Positions 22,084-31,100 of a stretch of 64,000 bases of DNA are shown here, piece after piece; position 1 is the first letter of the stretch, and every line of letters begins with the position of its first letter. The notes beneath the pieces are model-generated. The model worked only from the letters and a program-made list of their open reading frames with translations, made no database searches and was not told where the DNA came from. The position numbers and the translations under genes were made by a program. This DNA comes from Holothuria scabra (taxonomy: Eukaryota > Echinodermata > Holothuroidea > Aspidochirotida > Holothuriidae): assembly GCA_037179385.1 (NCBI GenBank), contig CM074189.1:24551648-24615647 (forward strand). The letters are read 5' to 3'.

Positions 22084-24307
22084 GATTTGCTCTAGTGAAG
22101 TCTCGGCGAAGTTTAAAATAAAACAAAATTACTTATGTTGCAACTGTTGTAAGATTAACCGAAAATGATATTAAGTTAACCAGAATAGAGATCACATTAT
22201 TTGTCAGATCCAGGACGTAAAATAGTTTAACAGCCTATAACATATTTTCATAAAAAATATGACATTCCAAAATAAACTCCATCAAAACCAATTACTTTTA
22301 ATGATCGTCAGAAATGAACAATCCTTTCACTTGAATGAAACTCGATCGAAACTGGAGCGGGAAAATAACCACCAATACCTGAATAGTATATTTTTAACTC
22401 AAGGGAGTGTTTTGGTGAGAAACTTAGTAAACGTATCTAGATAAAAGTCAACTTTATTTTTGATATATTGAACAACGTTCTGGTACATAATGAATAACTA
22501 AGGTTTTATTTTTGCTAAATGTTGTAGGGGTTAAAAGCACTTGTAAAGGATTAGAAGCACACTCTTAAATGAAGTAATTTTAAGATCAGGGTCTTAAAAT
22601 ATATATAATACATAACTTCTTCAGCTGTTCTTCGACGACGAGGTAATAGACGAGTTCAGTGACGTAGTAAGCAACATGAAAGTGGGGGTGGGGCGGGACA
22701 ATATTTGGACTATGCACCTCACTCTACCCAACTGACCAAAGGGTACATTTTGATGCTAAATTTCTTGCTTTTTCTATCAGGAAGAACGGCTTTTTAAATA
22801 CAGAATTGTATGCCATAACTAATGTTTTTCAAATGAAAATGCGCACTGAAAAAGTGGAGTACTTGTTTGTTGCCAGCCATGCTACACTAGACAACAATTC
22901 CGGTTTATATATGCCCTCTGCAAAAAGTAATAACATTTTGGCATTTCAATAACTAAAGATCCATCTACACACTGACTACTCAACTGTGATCAAGATTACA
23001 CTAACTGTAGATTTCAGGGGAGGAAATGTGATGCAGAGAAGGAAAACTTGCCATGTTACCCTTCAACATGAGAGTTTCAGATATCTTAATTTTACAGTGA
23101 AAACTTCATGTGCTCCTTCAAAACTGTTGCGGAGCCAGCATGTCAAAATTGGGGAAAGGGGCAACTGAAAGGCAGAAGATCATGTTGGGAGGGGCAAAAA
23201 TTTCGGGCGCAGGGCGAAACAGATCACAAAGCTACCGTTCCAAGGGAGAAAGCCCTAGAATTTGTGAGGTTTAGGCATATCTCTGGTTAAAAAATTATTC
23301 TCTAGAGAGGTACGTTTTTTATTTTTATTTTGATTCACCCATTTCCTAACTGACCTCACTTGGGGTGGGGCAAGTGGGAGATGAGGACAAAATATCGTTG
23401 GGCAAATGCCCCATCACCCCAGGGGGAAGGGACATTTTCCCCCTCACATTTTTTCTTGCTCCCACAGTCGGTAACTCCTGCATATCCCACAAAGCACCAT
23501 CACTGCTTTAAATCATAAAATAAATCATGTTTCGTTGTCTCCTTTGACATTTAAACCTAGCTGTACTATCCTTCATCTTTATGTGCTATTATTTCTTGAG
23601 TGCTATTTTTGTTCCGTTCTTTTTATTAATTTTAAACTTGTTTTTTGCTTCATTACTCTTTCAGTTTTATTGTTTTGTGTGCGTTTCGTGTTTTCCTGAA
23701 GGGGCAACATTATCATTGTTTCGAGGCATTTATGTTTCGATAGTGAAGCTTGCATTTTAGAGCAAATATTCTATGGATTTTTCCTTTTTTTTTCAAAGTG
23801 GGATCGCAACTAGGCAACGCCACATTTTATTGTTTCGAAGTTTAGCAGCTTTATTAATCTGACCCCTTAGTCATTACAGTAATGGCACATACTCTCTTTA
23901 AATTTATTGAAATTTGGCAGTATTCGTAGTAGCAGCTACTGTAAAACTGTTGTAAATTCTATGAGTGCTAATATCTACTGGATATCTAAGGATTGCATAC
24001 TCGTATTTGCTGTGCGTGCTGGTTGAAGATCGGGTTGCTCTTGAGTGTGATTTTGTAGAATTGTAACACTTTTGAATTTAAACAACCAATGTTCTTAAAC
24101 ACGTCAGTTCGTACTTATTTAGATTCAATGTGTAAATTAATGCAAATTAACTGAATAAACTAAAGATAAACTGTGGTTCCGTAAAAATGCAATAAAGTGT
24201 GCAGGATTCGGAATGGCGTCACAGCACACCCTTGTCTTTCCTACCATAGCGCACTGATTCGTTTCACTGTCGAAAATACGGACTTTCCCATACGCTGTCG
24301 CTGATGT

Positions 24308-24470
24308 ACACTGTAAAAAATAGTCTTTTAAAATTATAAACTTGTTTTAAAATTACAGAAGAAAAATTAAAGAAATACAAAAAGACTACACAAAAAGTGG
24401 TCTCAATGAGCAGACAGCACTTTTTATTCATTCTTATGTTTTTCTTTATTTTATTTTTTATAAATGACAA
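24308..24470. mobile_element. MITE family G copy 1 (ACACTGTAAAAA)
   Basis: It shares the blocks AAAATTACAGAAGAAAA, AAAAAGTG and a TTTTTCT-TTATTTTATTTT segment with 52015-52172. The left end is ACACTGTAAAAAATAG. Terminal symmetry is weak. Confidence 0.6.
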
Positions 24471-24472
24471 GA

Positions 24473-24473
<1 letters not shown>

Positions 24474-24503
<30 letters not shown>
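24474..24503. repeat. (TG)n microsatellite
   Basis: About 15 uninterrupted TG units stand just outside the family G MITE. Confidence 0.95.
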
Positions 24504-24505
<2 letters not shown>

Positions 24506-24945
24506 CCTTATAGATATTATATCGAATTTGTTCACAATAGGAGTCAAGACATATGTATGTTGTGGCGTAATGAAAAATTCAGCAAAATTGTATTCAGAGA
24601 CGACAGATCAACTCTACTCTACTCGTCTTTCATAAATGTTAACGATATGAAGAAATCAACACGTAAGCAAACTTACTTTTCATTCCACAAATCACTGTAT
24701 CTTACGCAGATAGCAGCTAAACGGTGATTTCAAGCAGTACATGTTTAGAAAAGAACGTAAAAATTTAAATAATGACTAGCACTCTCTGGAAAAAAAATTT
24801 CACTCAGCTCGACTGGTGTTTCCAATACTTTCATTAGGAACAATGCTCTGATTTATGTGATAGTTATACTGTAGTTAAAACTGATAATTGTTTCCAGGTA
24901 AATGAAACGAAATTTATCTCAACTAGACCTCGTTGACCAGCAACT

Positions 24946-25129
24946 TTAGGAAACATGAATTTCCGTGGCATACATTTCTTGATCTGTTTCTGCCGGAAAC
25001 CTTTGTGCCTCTTCGCTGATAATAGTCATTTGATAAGTTTCAGCCGTACTTTTCAGCCGTTCTTCCAAGTCAATGAAAGTTGGTCGAGACATTGGATCAA
25101 ATACCCAACATTGCGTCATAATGTCATAC
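24946..25129 (-). CDS. Gene A exon 15: helix H, tail and stop
   Basis: Phase 2 in, 184 nt to the stop. QCWVFDPMSRPTFIDLEERL closes the kinase fold. The tail has Tyr residues in AETYQMT and EMYATE. The single exon equals gene B exons 15 and 16 combined. Confidence 0.9.
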
Positions 25130-28100
25130 CTGCGTGAAATGTGAGAGGGGGGAGGGTAGATCAACTTCATTAAGTTCTCCTCCCACTGGAATGTAACGTT
25201 TAGAAATGTGATAGTTGAATAGTTTTCTTTTTCATATACATGAGAAGTTAAAAAAATGTCTTACAGTTGCCGTGGACAGTTTGAGGGCTTCGGTAGTTTG
25301 TTTTGAATGTCTGCGTGGCATCTTCTTCCGCCTTCATTCGGAACTATTGCCCCTGAACAAACGATAATTTATTTATACTCTCATATTATTACATAAAAGA
25401 ATGTATCACAAAGCAAAATTTGTTTAACGACATAAATATCTGTTGTTTCATTGTTCAGTTCCCAAGTTTTGATTTACAAGTTCAAAAGCAAAAAAATAAA
25501 TAAATAAATAAATAAGTGAGAAAAGAAAAAAACTTCAGTATTACAGAAATAAGGTATTTTTTTACTTTACCTACCGTAAGAGAATATTTCCCACATCAGA
25601 ACTCCTACCGCCCAAACATCACTTCGATATGAATATTCATCACGTTGAATAACTTCCGGTGCAACATGGAGAAATCCATTTTGAGTTTTCTGGTAAGCAA
25701 CATAGAATAACTAACTCGTTGTTCCATTAAGAAAAATCCTCTCCATAACAAAAATTTTAAAATATGACATACTCACATTTTCAAGAATAAAATTGACCTT
25801 GTCGGTTCTATTGCACATATGACAGAAGTCATGTAATTTGCAACGTTTTGTTCCGTTGTCAAGCATTACTTTTAAAGCACAAAGACCAGGATGAATCCAC
25901 TGTAAAATAGAAAAAAGGTCAACAAACATAAGTTTCCCTCACTAGGTAGTCATATCCTTTAACCGAAGTTTTCAAACTTATTTATTTATTTAGCCCCTTA
26001 GCCACAATCCACACAGTAGCCCATCTAATCGATTAATTTTCACCATTACGGACGAGGATGATGGTTTGTTCCAGCTATCAGAACGATTACGTATAGCAAT
26101 TACGATTGATTATTTTTGAGTGACCTCGAGCTGCAATTGTTAATTGATCCTAATTAAAGGTCCTCGTCAAAGTGTCAGATTTGTCGGGTTTGTGGTTTAC
26201 ATAGCTTTAAAAGTACTGCCGTCCTCATAGTGTTTCTGGAGATATTTGGGGGAAACAACTTAAAGTAAAGAAAATTAACCGACGTTTCAAATTCGGGTCA
26301 ACTTTGGTTATGAGGTAATGAGGAAACACACGGAAATGTGAATTTCTATTGAAAATTTTAAAAAATTCAAATCATTCTTTAAAAAAATCTTTCTGCCTAC
26401 TATGATACTGGGAACCAAATAACAAAACAATGATATTACCCCATGGTATCCTAAGAATTCCATTCCACAAACAACATCTAATGCAAAGGTGACGAACTCT
26501 TGCGGTATAGGTTCCACCGTATTGCCGTAAATGTAACTTTGTCCGTACTCTGTCTCCAGAAACGTCCTCAGATTTCCGTAAGGAAGATATTGTTGTACGC
26601 AATACGCAATTCCTGCAACAACAAAATTGATTTTGGTCTCATCTGCATTCGGTACCAAAATACAACATAAGAGAAGTGTCAAGCACTACTAACAGCAAAC
26701 AAGGAGAAAAGAATAGACTCACCGTTATCTTCAAACGTTCCAATTGTTGTTACAACATTTTCGTGTCGTGGAAGCTTAACGACAAAATGAAGGTGCCGAC
26801 TCCATAATGACGACATGGTGGATTTCACATTATCTGGTGAAAAGAAATGAGTTACATATCGTGTAAGCTTTAGTAAGCTAGAAGTGTGTTCCCAATCAAT
26901 ACGTCAGATTCCAAACTAAAGGAGGGATACTCAAAGCTTGTCTTCCATTTAAGGGGAAGTAATTCAGTCTCCCCCGGGCCAACTTGAATTATTTTTTAGT
27001 GTCACCAGTTTCTTGATAAATTGAACCATGGGAGTCATGTGTCATCCTCAATATTTTCCTCCTTAAAAGAGAATATTCCTAGGAGTAACTTCTTGGTTTA
27101 CCTTAGATGTACAGCATTCTAGTCCTAAAATATTATGTGAGATATTTTGACGACAAATACCACGATAAAATTGTGAAACTCAGCATGTTGCTCCGAAATA
27201 AGTTTGGGTCCAATAGGCCTACTCTTGCTCTTTACATACCATCCATATGGTCACTATATTTGCGAAAAGAGAATTTATTAACATCAAACACTGACAAATA
27301 AATTTATAACATCCTTCATCTTGTAACAGTTTGAATGGCCAAAGTGCATAAGGATTTGTGTGGTATTAGAGGATCGACAAAATATCACAGAAAAATGCTT
27401 AAATAAGTAGTGAGGTTGCACCCACCTGACAAAAATGAGACACACACATTTTTCTCATTATCGAATGACGTGGTCTTTTTTATCATTCCCAACCATCTCT
27501 CGATATGTCTGCCCCTCTTTAACTTTGATATAAACTTAATATTTTCCTTTGAAATTATCTCGATGTGCTTGGCAATGCAACCCTTGTTATCGTCACTAAT
27601 TGTATTATATAATTCTGAAAAAGAAGAATTAAAACTCTTGAGACACGTTATTTGTTTGCCGGTAACATTGTTATCTTATTTACAGATTAGGTTTGGTTAT
27701 ATTTATTTTACCGACCATTTTCTACCCAATTGGTTTAAATACAGCCGGCCACGGCCTTTTTTCCAGGTGTGGCTCCCTGGCTTGTTTTCCCTATTGCATT
27801 ACTTATTTACAACGTCCAGTGTACCTGCTATTACAAACCTAGATTTTCTTCATATTCCTGTATTATTGGAACTTCTTTCGGCGTTGCAGGTAGATGTCGT
27901 ATTCCTCTTCTGAAACTGTAAAGGAAACAAAAATAATTAAAATATTATGATTCTATCTTTTTATCTATCAATTCACTAAATAACTGAACATTTATAAGCC
28001 TATAATTATGCTACAGAAAATAAATCTCCCTACGATGCAAATTTTCATAATTATTGTAGTTCACAAAACGGTCATTTTAAGTTTTACGAGAGCAGTCTGT

Positions 28101-31100
28101 GAAATATTTGCATAATTACCTTTCAACCTACATCGACAGGGGAAGAAGGTAATTTGAATAATTTATTAACTTAAAGTGATGGTAAGCGATTATTTACGCA
28201 CCTCTTGGACTCGTTGTGACACTTTCCGGACAATAAACCTCCTGTTGATGTATTGGAGAGAAACTGAAAGTGACTGCTATGTGTTATGAGTATGTATTGT
28301 TACATTAAGTTGCATGAAGTGTGATATTTTTTTATATCGTCAACAACAGTTAGAGAACAAAGGGTACATAGACATAGTAAAAGTGCTATGCGTTTACACG
28401 ATGCTTTGCATATCGTTAACAACAGTTAGAGGACAAAGGGCACACATAGTCATAATAAAAGTGCTATGCGTTTGTATGATGCTTTGTGTTTGGAGTCAAA
28501 ATGGTAATAAGTAGAGAAAAAGACAAAGCTTGCTGTTAAATTCCATACTTAACACAACCGCCCCTACAATTAACGTCGCAGTTAATACTGTGGAGACAAC
28601 TGCTATCACAGCTGCGGGAAATGTACTTGCTGTATCGTCTTGTATGACTGTAACATTACCTGCAATCAAAACAGGAGAGAGTTGCTGGCTCAAGCAGGAA
28701 AGGCACCCCATGCACAAATCCGTATACAAATAATACCTTCATTACGTCCAACTTCATACAGGACAAACATGCCTCGATGTTTCTTGCAGCAAGTGGCAAA
28801 CTTGAAGCTTGCAGTACGTTAGCTAGAAATTATTGGTAACATCCATTTTAACAATTGTTAAGAAATAACTTTTACCAACGCGTGCAGCATAGGCGACATG
28901 CAGCTATATAGATGAACGCATGAAAATTTTGAGTAGATGCGCACTGTTTAACAAGGTGTTTCTTGATTGGTTGTTGCCATTGTATTGTATCGGCTTTATT
29001 CTATGTAAGGGTTAGGGACTATAGGTTATGGATTAGGCTATCGTTAGCCGGTAAGGATTTATTTGTTAAACAGTGCGCATCGCCCCAAAATTTTCCCAAT
29101 ATTCGTAATAAATGTGTATGGTTATTACTGTATATATATATGTGTGTGTGTGTATGTTTATATCTGATGGTGTGTGTGTGGGTGTGTATGTGTGTGTTTA
29201 TCACTTCAATGCCTCTCACATCAAACAGTTCCAATTCTTCTAATCTTCTTCTAAGCCCCGCTCACAATTTTTTAAAATTCATCCTCACCTAGACACAATC
29301 TCACTCTATTGCTTCAGGGTGAGTATAGAAGAGCCCAGTGTGTAAGTGTAATCAAAGCACTCTCAGTGAAGTTCATGATGTGAGGTATGAACTTCAATCG
29401 GTACTCCGCACTATCTGAACTAGCTGTCAATCAAATAGCTGGGCCGATTGAGAATATCTGTGATCGGACAAAGCCCTTAAACAGAGGCGTTTACCATTGT
29501 TTTGGTGGAACATATAATAGACGTTATCGTGGCTTCATTTGTCGGAAGTATATTTCCTTGCCTCAGGAGACTAATCTTGAGTTGCTTATAACAGAAAAAC
29601 GTTTTTTTATTTCTGCTGTTGCATATGCTAAATTATTTTTCATCCTGAGATATGCTAAAACTGCAAATTTTTCAGAGCTTTGCTCCCTAAACCCCTCCAC
29701 TAGAAATGATTATAACATCATAACTTCAAGTGGAAATGCCGATACTTATTTAAACCGAACTTCTTCCTTGGTAACACCATTAATTTTGACACGTAACCAT
29801 TGAGTTCATTATTTTTTCGTTATTTAGCCTGCAGTCGTACGGCTCAGTGTTTAACCAATTGGCTCAAGACACGACCGCCCTCCGGAAATCTGTTTTCCAG
29901 TTGTGGCTCACTGGACCGTTTGTTTTAGTCCCTACTCCATTGCTTACATTGAGCACCAAGCACAATGACAGTAGGTTAGTTGTTCAAGTCACTGGTATGT
30001 AATCATTAAGATATCCAGTTACTTAATGTAAAATGAGCAGAATTAAAATTTATTTTTAGACTCACGTGTGGCCTCAACAATTACTTCTTGACTAATTGCA
30101 TAATCACCCACACCATTAAAGCCAACACATCTATAAGACCCTGTCAAGTCTGTCTTCTGGTCCTCAAGACGGAACATCCACGTCGACACCATATCCTGCT
30201 TGAAGATTGGAATTGGTTTCGCAGAAAAAGAATTCCAGTTATTTTTTCCAATATTTCGTTGCAACTGCACATTTGGTTCTGGGTTTCCTTCAGTTTGACA
30301 TGAAATGACAAGTTCGTCTCCATCTTCAATCTTTATGCTGGGAGGCATTAAAATCTGAATTGTTGTAGGAACTAGAAAAAGTAACAATACACTCCATATT
30401 TAAAATGGTATTTTACCCGCTTTCTGGACAGTTTGTTTTGCGCTACTTCAGTGGAATAGCCAGGAATTTTCCAGGGGCAAAAAAGTAAAAGTTCTTTGAA
30501 AGTTATTCTTATGATGCAGTTTGAAACAAAATCTAATGAAGACCGCTGTAAATGAGGGAATTTTCGTTCCTGGCTCGGAACGTATGGATATTATTCATGT
30601 ATGCAATCAACTATTCAATATTACATTGATGACTGGGACTCAGATCGCGTTTCCAAGTGTGAGGATAGTCTAAGTCATATGATAACGTAGGTTTTCCTGA
30701 CCAAAAGGCTACCAATCAGAGCGCCACCATCAGTTTACTCGAATCTTATGGAATATTTTGAATGAGACAGTCGCAAGTGACATTTCTCAGCCTTGTGAGA
30801 CTTGAAGGATCTGTGTAGTCATTATTTTTCACTTTCTTTTGCAATAAAATTTTCAATTCAATAAAAAGTGAACAAATTGTAAAATGATCACGACAGAAAA
30901 TTACCAGAAGAAACGCGAATGCAAAGGCATTTTAGAGTGTACGTGAAGGGGTACTCCTAATTGAAGGATCTCTGCGCTATGTCAACTTAAAGCAGTTATT
31001 GTGTGAAAATATTGTGGTTATTGAATAAATTAGGTAAATTCGTAAACAATTATGATCCTTCCTTGCTCAGTACTCAAGGTCAGCTCAGTACTCAAGATGC

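Larger units (their letters stand above)
22084..24945. other. Intergenic spacer between gene A (3') and gene B (5')
   Basis: This is 2.9 kb between the gene A stop and the gene B start, and must hold the gene A 3' UTR and the gene B promoter. I see a MITE at 24308-24470 that includes AATAAA words on the minus strand (near 24453-24460), possibly used as a gene A polyadenylation signal. There is also a TG microsatellite and a G/C-run segment at 23340-23470. No exon is evident. Confidence 0.5.

Noticed and set aside
27410..27913. 167-aa plus-strand frame
   Set aside because: It is the antisense shadow of gene A exons 8 and 9 and of a dispersed repeat.
29387..29803. 138-aa plus-strand frame
   Set aside because: Its first third is family A MITE sequence and the rest has no recognisable domain or splice sites.
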